Shown piece after piece: positions 46,871 through 55,107 of a DNA stretch of 64,000 bases. The stretch spans positions 124,001 through 188,000 of the forward strand of contig JBMHCT010000018.1 in NCBI GenBank assembly GCA_049889775.1, in the 5' to 3' direction. Under the pieces are notes generated by a model. It did not search any database and was not told where the DNA came from. It saw only the letters and a program-made list of their open reading frames with translations. Origin of the DNA: Jejuia sp049889775 (lineage in GTDB: Bacteria > Bacteroidota > Bacteroidia > Flavobacteriales > Flavobacteriaceae). How positions within the stretch are numbered: position 1 is the first letter of the stretch; every line of letters starts with the position of its first letter. Made by a program: the position numbers and the translations under genes.

Positions 46871-48550
46871 ATGCGAATTATACTTGCCCTCTTTCTACTC
46901 TTTTCTGTTTCCCTAAAGGCACAAAATGTTTATCCGCAAGATTATTTTTCTAATCCGCTAGATATTCCACTGATTCTTTCTGGGACTTTTGCAGAATTAC
47001 GTACTAACCATTTTCACTCTGGGTTGGATATTAAAACGCAACAACGTACAGGACTAAAAGTTAAGGCATGTGCAGATGGTTATGTAAGCAGAATAAAAAT
47101 ATCTCATTATGGCTATGGAAAAGCGTTATACATCACACACCCAAATGGATACACCACAGTTTATGCGCATTTAAAAAAGTTTGGTCCTGAAATTGAAGCC
47201 TACATCAAAAATAAACAATACGAAAAGGAATCTTATGAAATTGAGGTATTTCCAACACCCGAAGAACTCTTGGTTACTAAAGATAGTTTAATCGCCTATA
47301 GCGGAAATACGGGCGGTTCTGGTGGACCGCATCTTCATTTTGAAATTAGAGATAATGCCGAAAGACCAATTAATCCCATGCTTTTTGGTATTGAAATAAA
47401 AGACACAAAACTGCCAACTGTAACTTCTATTTATGCTTATCCATTGGATGGAAATTCACATATTAATCATCAAAATAAGAAACAGGAGTTAAGGCTTATT
47501 CCTCTACAAAATGGGGACTATACTGTAGAGAATATTACGGCGTCTGGAAAAATTGGATTTGGAATTACTACATGGGATAGACAGGATTTTGCACCCAATA
47601 AAAATGGGGTGGCAAACATTCAAAGTTTTATAAACGGTAGTAAAAATTTTGAGTTAGATTTTAAACGGTTTTCTTTCGATGAAACTAAACATATCAATCA
47701 ATTAATTGATTACGAACATTATAGAAATCACAGACAACGCATTCAAAAACTTTTTAATCAAAATAATCCTTTAAGTCTATATAAAGACCTTTATAGGGAA
47801 GGTATTTTGACCATTGCTGATAGTACGTATTCTGTTTTCAAAATTAAAGTAAGCGACTTTCAAAACAACGCATCTTGGGTTACAGTTTCTATTAAAGGTG
47901 AAAACAATAGCAATCTAAAATCTAAAGAAAATGATAAAACAGATTATTATATTATAGCTGATAAAAGTACTTCAATTAAAGAAGGTGATATAAACGTAGA
48001 TATTTTTCCAAATACATTTTATGAAGATTTTTACTTGGACTACAAGATAAATGGAGATACTTTATTTTTACATGAAGATGTTGTGCCACTAAAAAAGAGT
48101 ATTAAAATTGATTTTAATATTAGCAAATACAAAACTGAGGATAAAAATAAGCTCTACATCGCTAAGCTTTCGGGTTATAAGAAAACCCCAAGTTATTCGT
48201 TCACTAAACGGCAGGGTGATACACTTACCACGTACACCAAAAATTTTGGAACCTTTACGCTTGCAATAGATAATGAAAAACCAAGTATTGTTCCGGTAAA
48301 CTTTAAAAAAGGACAATGGCTAAGTAAATATCGATTTCTAAAAGTTAAAATTGATGATAAGAAATCTGGTATTTCAAATTATAGAGCTACAATAAATGGC
48401 AAATGGATTTTAATGGAGTATTACAAAGGCATATATACTTACGATTTTAATGATAGTATAATCAGTCAAACAAAAAACAATTTAAAGATAATTGCTACAG
48501 ATAATGTTGGAAATAGTTCTACTTTTGAAACACTATTCTACAGGAAATAA
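46871..48550 (+). CDS. Exported M23-family peptidase
   Basis: The protein has 559 residues from the ATG at 46871, where a signal peptide starts (MRIILALFLLFSVSLKAQ). The open frame extends 21 codons upstream without value. The LytM/M23 domain (~35-180) holds the zinc ligands His49 and Asp53 (HSGLD) and His156 (HLHF), with His154 and His100 (VYAHLKKF) nearby. A long beta-rich tail of ~380 residues has no recognised family. Family members cut peptidoglycan cross-bridges or, as LytM factors, activate amidases. Its TAA is directly followed by the ATG of the TonB-dependent receptor gene. Confidence 0.9.
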   Translation: MRIILALFLLFSVSLKAQNVYPQDYFSNPLDIPLILSGTFAELRTNHFHSGLDIKTQQRTGLKVKACADGYVSRIKISHYGYGKALYITHPNGYTTVYAHLKKFGPEIEAYIKNKQYEKESYEIEVFPTPEELLVTKDSLIAYSGNTGGSGGPHLHFEIRDNAERPINPMLFGIEIKDTKLPTVTSIYAYPLDGNSHINHQNKKQELRLIPLQNGDYTVENITASGKIGFGITTWDRQDFAPNKNGVANIQSFINGSKNFELDFKRFSFDETKHINQLIDYEHYRNHRQRIQKLFNQNNPLSLYKDLYREGILTIADSTYSVFKIKVSDFQNNASWVTVSIKGENNSNLKSKENDKTDYYIIADKSTSIKEGDINVDIFPNTFYEDFYLDYKINGDTLFLHEDVVPLKKSIKIDFNISKYKTEDKNKLYIAKLSGYKKTPSYSFTKRQGDTLTTYTKNFGTFTLAIDNEKPSIVPVNFKKGQWLSKYRFLKVKIDDKKSGISNYRATINGKWILMEYYKGIYTYDFNDSIISQTKNNLKIIATDNVGNSSTFETLFYRK

Positions 48551-51025
48551 ATGAAACCACTCTTGAAAACTAAACACTTAATTACTCTATTATTTAGTTG
48601 CTTTATAATTTTAAATGTTTTCTGTCAGGAAGCAACTGTTAATGGCGTTATTTTAGATGAAAAGAATGAACCTATTACAAATGTAGCTGTAAAATCTGGT
48701 GAAAATGGCACTACATCAAACGAAAATGGATTTTATACCATTACTATTCCTGCTAACCAAAATGTAACTATTGAGTTTACGCATATCTCACACCAAAAAA
48801 TTGCAGTTACCTTTAACTTGAAAAATGGTGTTATAGAGGAATTCAACCCTGTAATGAGCACATCTGTTGAACAAATTGCAACTGTTGTAATTTCTGGTGC
48901 TAGACGAAAAGATGTTGAAGGTATTGTAACATTGGAACCTGAAACTATTAGAAAAATTCCAGGCGCAAATGCAGGTGTTGAAAATATTTTGATGACCTTA
49001 CCTGGTGTAAGTAATAATAATGAATTGAGTACACAATACTCGGTGAGAGGTGGAAATTATGACGAAAATCTGGTTTATATTAATGGTATTGAAGTATATC
49101 GTCCTTTTTTAGTGCGTTCGGGCCAACAGGAAGGACTGAGTTTTGTTAATAGCGATCTAGTGCAAAATGTTGACTTTTCGGCAGGCGGCTTTCAAGCAAA
49201 ATACGGTGATAAATTATCATCAGTTTTAGATATTACCTACAAAACGCCCTACCAATTTGAGGTTAATGCTGATTTAAGTTTACTTGGTGCTGCACTTTCT
49301 GTTGAGAATATCAGTAAAGATTCAAAATTCACAAGTATAGTTGGAGCAAGATACCGAAACAACAATTTATTTGTTGATGCGAAACAGACAGAGACTAACT
49401 TTAGACCCATTTTTGCAGATCTTCAAGGGTATTTCACTTATAAATTTACCAATAAGTTTCATCTAAGTTTTTTAGGGAATGCCTCTTTGAATGAATACGA
49501 TTACGAACCTTTAACTAGACAAACCAACTTTGGTACCCTAGCAGATCCAGTCGCGTTAATTGTATTTTATGAAGGCCAGGAAAAAACACAATATCAAACA
49601 CTTTTCGGAGCTTTTCAAGGCACTTATTTTGCCAATGACAATCTAACTTTAAACTTAACAGCTTCAACCTATCATGCTACAGAAGAAGAATATTTCGACA
49701 TTTTAGCACAGTATAGTTTAGGTGAAGTCAACGGGAATATTGGTGACGAAAATTTGGGTGAAGTAGAGTTTAGCGAGGGTATTGGAAGTCAACTTAATCA
49801 TGGTAGAAACGATTTAGATGCTTTGATTTCAACTATACAAACCAAAGGTGATTTAAGAATTGATGATCATCGCATCGAATGGTCATTAAAATACACCAAT
49901 GAAGATATCCGTGACAGATTGGTGGAATGGGAAGTGATTGATTCTGCTGGTTTTTCTATTCGTCCTCCAAGAACAGTCCCCAGAAACGAGCAACCTTATA
50001 TAGCTTTTGAAGGTCCTATCGAACCTTTTACAAATGTAAGAGCACGAAATAACACCCAAATAAATAGGTTACAGGCTTATGCCCAATGGAGTAAACGAAT
50101 AACTTTAGGAAATAGTGATGTGTGGTATAATGCTGGTGTGCGTATGCATAATTGGAGTGTAAAGGGTGACAACATTGCATCCACCAACCAGACAGTGTTT
50201 AGTCCAAGAGCTCAAATCGCTATTAAACCAGATTGGAAAAAAGATATGTTGTTTCGCGCAGCGGCCGGTTTGTATTACCAACCACCATTTTATAGAGAAT
50301 TAAGAGACTCTATGGGTGTGGTACAACCCAATGTGAAAGCTCAAAAATCTTTTCATTTGGTTTTAGGAAATGATTATAGTTTTAAAATGTGGGAGAGACC
50401 ATTTAAACTTACTTCTGAAGTGTATTACAAAAACTTAACAGCCGTCAACCCTTACACTTTAGAGAATGTACGAATTAGATACCGTGCTAAAAATAACGCC
50501 AAAGCTTATGCATATGGTTTAGATATGCGCCTTAATGGTGAATTTGTTCCCGGAACAGAATCTTGGTTTAGTTTTGGGTATTTAAAAACGGAAGAAAATA
50601 TTGATAATCGTGGGTACATTTCTAGACCGACAGATCAAAGGTTGAAATTTGCGGCTTTATTTCAGGATTATGTTCCAAATATTCCTAATATGAAGATGTA
50701 TCTAAATCTTGTATATAATACAGGATTACCAGGTGGATCACCAAATTATGCTGATCCATATGATTTTCAATTGCGCTTGCCCGATTACAGACGTGCAGAT
50801 GTAGGTTTTCAATTTGTTTTAGTGGATGAGAAAAAGCAATTTAAAAGCGGTTGGAAAAAGCCATTTAAGGAGTTGTCATTCGGATTTGAAATCTTCAATA
50901 TTTTTGATAATCAAAACTCCATTACAAATACTTGGGTTAGAGATGTGTATAGTAAACGTCAATACTCCATACCAAACTTTTTAACCCCTAGAGTGTTTAA
51001 CGTAAGAACTACAATGAAGTTTTAA
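48551..51025 (+). CDS. TonB-dependent receptor with carboxypeptidase-like N-terminal domain
   Basis: The protein has 824 residues. After a signal peptide (~1-25, IILNVFCQ) comes a carboxypeptidase-D regulatory-like domain (~28-110, VNGVILDEKNEPITNVAVKS). The plug follows (ETIRKIPGANAGVENILMTL, QYSVRGGNYDENLVYINGIE), then the 22-strand barrel ending in aromatic Phe (TPRVFNVRTTMKF). It imports an unknown ligand across the outer membrane using TonB energy. It lacks a SusD partner, and its partner here is the M23 peptidase gene with zero spacing. A siderophore, vitamin or peptide ligand is possible; the sequence does not say. Confidence 0.9.
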   Translation: MKPLLKTKHLITLLFSCFIILNVFCQEATVNGVILDEKNEPITNVAVKSGENGTTSNENGFYTITIPANQNVTIEFTHISHQKIAVTFNLKNGVIEEFNPVMSTSVEQIATVVISGARRKDVEGIVTLEPETIRKIPGANAGVENILMTLPGVSNNNELSTQYSVRGGNYDENLVYINGIEVYRPFLVRSGQQEGLSFVNSDLVQNVDFSAGGFQAKYGDKLSSVLDITYKTPYQFEVNADLSLLGAALSVENISKDSKFTSIVGARYRNNNLFVDAKQTETNFRPIFADLQGYFTYKFTNKFHLSFLGNASLNEYDYEPLTRQTNFGTLADPVALIVFYEGQEKTQYQTLFGAFQGTYFANDNLTLNLTASTYHATEEEYFDILAQYSLGEVNGNIGDENLGEVEFSEGIGSQLNHGRNDLDALISTIQTKGDLRIDDHRIEWSLKYTNEDIRDRLVEWEVIDSAGFSIRPPRTVPRNEQPYIAFEGPIEPFTNVRARNNTQINRLQAYAQWSKRITLGNSDVWYNAGVRMHNWSVKGDNIASTNQTVFSPRAQIAIKPDWKKDMLFRAAAGLYYQPPFYRELRDSMGVVQPNVKAQKSFHLVLGNDYSFKMWERPFKLTSEVYYKNLTAVNPYTLENVRIRYRAKNNAKAYAYGLDMRLNGEFVPGTESWFSFGYLKTEENIDNRGYISRPTDQRLKFAALFQDYVPNIPNMKMYLNLVYNTGLPGGSPNYADPYDFQLRLPDYRRADVGFQFVLVDEKKQFKSGWKKPFKELSFGFEIFNIFDNQNSITNTWVRDVYSKRQYSIPNFLTPRVFNVRTTMKF

Positions 51026-51040
51026 ATCTTTAGAGCAGAA

Positions 51041-52180
51041 TTACATCAATCTTTTCAAAGTATCTATTAAATAATCTACTTCTTCCTTTGTATTGTAAGC
51101 ACTAAACGAAAACCTAATGGATGGTTTTTCCAAGTCCTGAGCATTTAGAATTTCAGTCAACACATGCGACTTTTGATTACTACCACTCTGGCAAGCGCTA
51201 CCCTTAGAACAAGCAATTCCCTTTAAATCTAATTGAAATAAAAACATGGCAGATTTATTCGAGGCAATTGGTAATCTTGCGTTAATTAAAGTATATGTAC
51301 TACGTTCTAAATCTTCTGAAAGCCCATTAAACTCAATATCGGGTATGGCGTTTCTTAGTTGATCGATGAAATAGTGTTTCAAACCCTTTAAATAAGCTAT
51401 CTCATTTTCCAAATTTGCATTGGCTAGTACTAAAGCTTTTTCAAGACCTACAATATTATGAACACTCTCTGTTCCAGCTCTTAAACCACGCTCCTGCTCT
51501 CCACCAAAAATTAAAGGTTTTAATCCGCTATCTTTTCTAATAAATGCAAAACCAACCCCCTTAGGACCATGAAATTTGTGAGCACTTGCAGCCAAAAAAT
51601 CTACTTGTATCGCCTGTAAGTCTAGGTTATAATGCCCAATGGATTGTACAGCATCAGAATGAAACAATGCATTATTGGCTTTACATAAGTCAGCAACTCG
51701 TTTAATGTCTAAAATATTACCAATTTCATTGTTTACGTGCATTAAACTCACCAAAATGTTAGAGTTTCCGTCTAAAACAGATTCTAACTCCCCATAATCA
51801 ATATTGCCAAAACTATCTAAGCTTAAATAGGTTATGGTAATGCCATATTCTTTTTCAAGTTCTTGTACAGTGTGTAGCACCGCATGATGCTCTATTTTTG
51901 TGGTAACAATTTGTTTAACACCTAAGTCTCTTACCGTACTTCTTAACACAAGATTGTCAGCCTCGGTACCTCCAGAAGTAAAAATTATTTCTCCAGCTGA
52001 AACATTTAAAGCATTAGCAATTGTTTTTCTAGCCGATTCAATTAGTGATTTTGAAGCCCTACCAATGTTATATGAAGATGATGCATTTCCATAATTATGC
52101 TTCATGGTTTCTGTCATTACAGAAATCACCTCATCACGCATTTTTGTTGTGGCCGCATTATCAAAATAAACAGCTTTCAT
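51041..52180 (-). CDS. Cysteine desulfurase
   Basis: The protein has 379 residues from the ATG at 52178-52180 (MKAVYFDNAATTKMRDEV); ten open codons upstream are not part of the family. The PLP lysine is Lys202 (SAHKFHGPKG), the sulfur-accepting cysteine is Cys330 in GSACQSG, and HHA (IEHHAVLHT) stacks on the cofactor. It is a NifS/IscS-type enzyme that takes sulfur from cysteine for Fe-S clusters or tRNA thiolation. No scaffold gene (iscU, sufBCD) is adjacent. It is convergent with the receptor gene, with 15 bp between the stops. Confidence 0.93.
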   Translation of the reverse strand: MKAVYFDNAATTKMRDEVISVMTETMKHNYGNASSSYNIGRASKSLIESARKTIANALNVSAGEIIFTSGGTEADNLVLRSTVRDLGVKQIVTTKIEHHAVLHTVQELEKEYGITITYLSLDSFGNIDYGELESVLDGNSNILVSLMHVNNEIGNILDIKRVADLCKANNALFHSDAVQSIGHYNLDLQAIQVDFLAASAHKFHGPKGVGFAFIRKDSGLKPLIFGGEQERGLRAGTESVHNIVGLEKALVLANANLENEIAYLKGLKHYFIDQLRNAIPDIEFNGLSEDLERSTYTLINARLPIASNKSAMFLFQLDLKGIACSKGSACQSGSNQKSHVLTEILNAQDLEKPSIRFSFSAYNTKEEVDYLIDTLKRLM

Positions 52181-52253
52181 ACTAGAAAATTTTAAACAAA
52201 AATACTTCAAATAAAATTATTATTAATACACTTCGTTATATATGCAATTCTAT

Positions 52254-52261
52254 TATTTTTG
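52254..52261 (+). promoter_or_regulatory. -7 box of the calcium-repeat lipoprotein gene
   Basis: TATTTTTG matches the Bacteroidota -7 consensus TAnnTTTG exactly and lies 15 bp before the ATG at 52277, so the transcript would have a very short leader. A clear -33 TTTG is not seen (TTCG at ~52231). Confidence 0.5.
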
Positions 52262-52276
52262 CTTAAAATAAATGCA

Positions 52277-53206
52277 ATGAAACGTTTTTGTTTAGTAGTA
52301 CTTTTTGGGTGTTTTTTTTGTGTCAATTCGTGTAATGACGGTGATGTTATAGATTTTGAATTTGATTTTGAAGACACCTTTAGATCATGTGGAGAGTCTA
52401 ATATCTTATTGTTTAAAACAAAAGAAGATCCAACTGAAACTGTATCCGTAGCTATTGAAGGTTTTACTGTTGAAGATATTTTTAAAACAGATAGCACGGA
52501 TATAATTGCTACTATTGAAAAAACTGGTGTTTTTACTTATAGAACATATAACAGACTTGATCTTCCAGATGATACAGATTTGTTTTGTAATAATCTTCCA
52601 CCCGCCAATCTTAATATCACACTTGACGAATCTAGTGATGCCAAAGCAACTATAATTAGAAGTTTAATTGAAGACGATAATGATGGTATTCCTGCAGAAT
52701 TCGAAAACCAAGATCCTAACGGGGATGGTGATTTTAGTGATGCACAAGATACTGACGGAGATGGCATACCCGATTACTTAGATGCAGATGATGATGGTGA
52801 CAATGTGTTGACTTCAAGCGAAAATGTTGATCCTGATAATGATGATAATCCAGCAGATGCCCAAGATACTGACGGTGATGGTACTCCAGATTATCTTGAT
52901 CCTGACGACGATGGTGATGGTGTTTTAACTCGAGATGAAGAAAATGATACCCAAAATCAAAATCCACAAGATGATGTTTCAAATAGTGTTCTTGGAATTG
53001 CAGACTATTTAAATGAAAATGTAAATTTACCAGGTGAACCTGCAACCGCTTACAGGCCGCATACCATTAATCAAATTTATATAGTAAGACTAATTGTTGA
53101 AGAGATTGATATTAGTTTCTTATCGCAGGATATTTTTGATTTTGGGACGTTAACGGGAGCCAGTCAATTATCAGGCATAAGAACTGTTACTCCAGATTTT
53201 CCTTAA
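52277..53206 (+). CDS. Lipoprotein with thrombospondin-type-3-like calcium repeats
   Basis: The protein has 309 residues from the ATG at 52277 (MKRFCLVVLFGCFFCVNSCN), a lipoprotein signal ending at VNSC. Its middle (~135-235) is made of Asp-rich loops such as DTDGDGIPDYLDADDDGD and DTDGDGTPDYLDPDDDGDGV, typical of calcium-binding TSP3/OmpA-linker repeats. The N- and C-terminal parts are not recognised. It is surface or periplasmic. Its stop codon overlaps that of the convergent Smr gene. The TTG at 52259, further upstream in frame, falls in the promoter box and is not the start. Confidence 0.82.
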   Translation: MKRFCLVVLFGCFFCVNSCNDGDVIDFEFDFEDTFRSCGESNILLFKTKEDPTETVSVAIEGFTVEDIFKTDSTDIIATIEKTGVFTYRTYNRLDLPDDTDLFCNNLPPANLNITLDESSDAKATIIRSLIEDDNDGIPAEFENQDPNGDGDFSDAQDTDGDGIPDYLDADDDGDNVLTSSENVDPDNDDNPADAQDTDGDGTPDYLDPDDDGDGVLTRDEENDTQNQNPQDDVSNSVLGIADYLNENVNLPGEPATAYRPHTINQIYIVRLIVEEIDISFLSQDIFDFGTLTGASQLSGIRTVTPDFP

Positions 53207-53754
53207 ATTTTATTCTGATAAATATAAACTTCGGTTGCGCCCAAACCATATTTGTGATAGTTAGCATCATAATACTTTATATTGTCGTAACGCCTAAATA
53301 ATGTTTCTAGCTCCATTCTAAGTACGCCTTCACCTACGCCATGAATAAATACAATTCTTTGAATACGTTTTACAATAGCAAAATCTAACTTTCGTTTGGC
53401 TGTGTCTATTTGTAAATTGAGCATGTCATAATTAGTCATGCCTTTAGAAGAATTCACTAATTGATGAATATGCAAATCAACCTCCATTACTGGTCTAACC
53501 CTTTCTTTCTTGGTTTTCTTTGTAGAATTCTTCTTTGTGACTTTAGATTTTAAGAAGTCTTTATTCTTTGAAAAACTCGAAATACTTTTTATGATATCAT
53601 CAGAATGTGAATTATGAACTAATTCAGTTGGAACAAAACTAAGTTGAAACCCATCAGTAGTTTCAATAACTACTTCACCATTTGAAATCTTTACTATACT
53701 TCCTGAAATATCTTCGTCTAAAACAGCAACAGTATCTCCGACCTTAAACTTCAT
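53203..53754 (-). CDS. Smr-domain protein (DUF2027-like N-terminus)
   Basis: The protein has 183 residues. An N-terminal SH3-like barrel (MKFKVGDTVAVLDEDISGSI) and a lysine-rich linker (~70-88) lead to a C-terminal Smr domain (~90-180) with VDLHIHQL and the conserved FIHGVGEGVLR. Smr domains related to the MutS2 C-terminus nick DNA or RNA; the H-G-x-G motif is the expected active region. The gene lies 6 bp after a small membrane protein gene and ends overlapping the next gene. Nucleic-acid cleavage is a family inference. Confidence 0.85.
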   Translation of the reverse strand: MKFKVGDTVAVLDEDISGSIVKISNGEVVIETTDGFQLSFVPTELVHNSHSDDIIKSISSFSKNKDFLKSKVTKKNSTKKTKKERVRPVMEVDLHIHQLVNSSKGMTNYDMLNLQIDTAKRKLDFAIVKRIQRIVFIHGVGEGVLRMELETLFRRYDNIKYYDANYHKYGLGATEVYIYQNKI

Positions 53755-53760
53755 AGACTT

Positions 53761-53949
53761 TTAGCTGAGTTCATCATTTTCATCTTCCGACTGATGTTTA
53801 CTAGGAATTATTCTTGCTATTCTATAAACACCCAACATGAGTACTACAATACCAGTAATTAACACAAATTGATTTTGGCTTTCTGATACTTGGGCATAAA
53901 CAGCAATAACAGCCCCAACAATAATTAAGATGTAGTTTAGGTATTTCAT
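53761..53949 (-). CDS. Small two-helix membrane protein
   Basis: The protein has 62 residues. Two hydrophobic segments (NYILIIVGAVIAVYAQ and FVLITGIVVLMLGVYRIARI) are joined by a short polar loop, with an acidic tail (KHQSEDENDELS). It precedes the Smr gene by 6 bp and is probably cotranscribed. No family is recognised; the length and clean membrane pattern support a real gene. Confidence 0.7.
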   Translation of the reverse strand: MKYLNYILIIVGAVIAVYAQVSESQNQFVLITGIVVLMLGVYRIARIIPSKHQSEDENDELS

Positions 53950-54068
53950 AGAATTATACTAGTGTCAAAACAAATTTACGTGAAAAAATAGACAGAGCGC
54001 ACAAATAAATTTTAATACATATTTAGCATTCGTTATATTTATGAGCGTTTTAATCATACAATTGAAAT

Positions 54069-54368
54069 ATGCTTGCAACAAGTAAACTTGAAGAATACAT
54101 GCTACCTTGCCTAAATAAAAAATTATTTGGTATTGAATGTATGGGTTGCGGCCTACAACGCAGTTTATCTCTTATTCTGCATGGTGAATTTATTGCAGCT
54201 TTTAAAATGTATCCTGCTATTTATACATTAGTACTTTTGGCTGCGGTTGTTATTACAAACACCATTAAACCATTTAAACAGGGTTATAAATTAATAGTAA
54301 TACTTGGCGTTTTAAGTACACTTATCATGATTACAAGTTTCTTTTTAAAAATATTCTTAATTAAATAA
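54069..54368 (+). CDS. DUF2752 membrane protein
   Basis: The protein has 99 residues. The motif C-M-G-C-G-L-Q-R (ECMGCGLQRSLSLILHGEF) and two later membrane helices (YPAIYTLVLLAAVVITNTI, LIVILGVLSTLIMITSFF) define DUF2752. The family function is unknown; the paired cysteines could bind a metal or form a disulfide. It is followed after 6 bp by a CCC-motif membrane protein gene, a frequent partner in Bacteroidota from memory. Confidence 0.85.
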   Translation: MLATSKLEEYMLPCLNKKLFGIECMGCGLQRSLSLILHGEFIAAFKMYPAIYTLVLLAAVVITNTIKPFKQGYKLIVILGVLSTLIMITSFFLKIFLIK

Positions 54369-54374
54369 ATACAA

Positions 54375-54707
54375 ATGGAACAACAAAAACTACCTAATTC
54401 AACCTTAATCTTGGTATTCGGAATACTTTCAATCCTTACATGCTGTTGCTATGGAATAGTTGGCTTAATACTTGGAATTGTGGCAATTGTGCTTGCTAAA
54501 AAGGCAACAAAAGTTTATGCGGCAGACCCTGATGCATACTCGGGTTTTCAAAATGTAAAGACTGGTAAAGTTTTAGGAATTATTGGGATTATTTTAAGTG
54601 GCATTTATCTTCTATTTTCAATTTGGGCTGTAGCCACTTTCGGATTTGAAACTCTTCAAGATCAGGAATTGATGCAGGAAAAGATTCAGGAAATGATGGG
54701 TCAATAA
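54375..54707 (+). CDS. CCC-motif membrane protein
   Basis: The protein has 110 residues. Three cysteines in a row in the first membrane helix (ILSILTCCCYGIVGLILG), a middle YSGFQNVKTGK loop and a third helix (IIGIILSGIYLLFSIWA) identify the CCC-motif membrane protein family, similar to DUF4190. Its function is unknown. It is cotranscribed with the DUF2752 gene and followed by a strong terminator. Confidence 0.82.
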   Translation: MEQQKLPNSTLILVFGILSILTCCCYGIVGLILGIVAIVLAKKATKVYAADPDAYSGFQNVKTGKVLGIIGIILSGIYLLFSIWAVATFGFETLQDQELMQEKIQEMMGQ

Positions 54708-54732
54708 AAATTTGGCTTAAAAATATTTAATT

Positions 54733-54769
54733 AAAAAGCCTTAAAACATAAAGTTTTAAGGCTTTTTTT
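54733..54769 (+). terminator. Strong intrinsic terminator after the CCC-motif gene
   Basis: AAAAAGCCTTAAAAC (54733-54747) pairs perfectly with GTTTTAAGGCTTTTT (54753-54767) around a 5-base loop, with T continuing to 54769. The A-run also gives a T-run on the minus strand, so it can stop the tRNA transcript too. Confidence 0.93.
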
Positions 54770-54773
54770 AATG

Positions 54774-54848
54774 TCGGGGTGGCAGGATTCGAACCTGCGA
54801 CCTCCGCGTCCCAAACGCGGCGCGATAACCGGGCTACGCTACACCCCG
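54774..54848 (-). tRNA. tRNA-Pro (anticodon TGG)
   Basis: On the minus strand the acceptor arms CGGGGTG and CACCCCG pair, the anticodon stem is CCGCG/CGCGG with loop TTTGGGA, and the T arm has GGTTCGAATCC. CCA is not encoded. It lies 81 bp downstream of the tRNA-Ser gene on the same strand. Confidence 0.96.
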
Positions 54849-54929
54849 GGCTGAGCGTTTAAAAAATGTATAATAGACATTTTTAGCGAAAGAGCCAGCT
54901 GACAAGCTGGAATTTCTAAACAACCCTTG

Positions 54930-55013
54930 CGGAGAGACCGGGATTCGAACCCGGGCAACACTTACGCGTTGACAGATTAGCAATCTGCTCCATTACCACT
55001 CTGGCACCTCTCC
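54930..55013 (-). tRNA. tRNA-Ser (anticodon GCT)
   Basis: On the minus strand the acceptor GGAGAGG pairs with TCTCTCC, the anticodon stem CAGAT/ATCTG encloses TTGCTAA, and a long variable arm (CAACGCGTAAGTGTTG) follows, as in serine tRNAs. Length is 84 bases without CCA; the T arm has GGTTCGAATCC. Confidence 0.96.
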
Positions 55014-55051
55014 TAAATTCTATAAGAACTTTGCAATAGAAATTGCGGATG

Positions 55052-55059
55052 CAAATGTA
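55052..55059 (-). promoter_or_regulatory. -7 box of the tRNA-Ser/tRNA-Pro unit
   Basis: On the minus strand this reads TACATTTG, a full match to TAnnTTTG, 38 bp before the first base of tRNA-Ser. It is the only such box before the two tRNA genes. Confidence 0.55.
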
Positions 55060-55107
55060 ATTTAAACATTATAAGAACGCAACTATTTATTTATTTTTTT
55101 GGAAAAA

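Noticed and set aside
54774..55013. tRNA pair as an integration site of an island
   Set aside because: No repeated tRNA end and no integrase or phage genes were found nearby.
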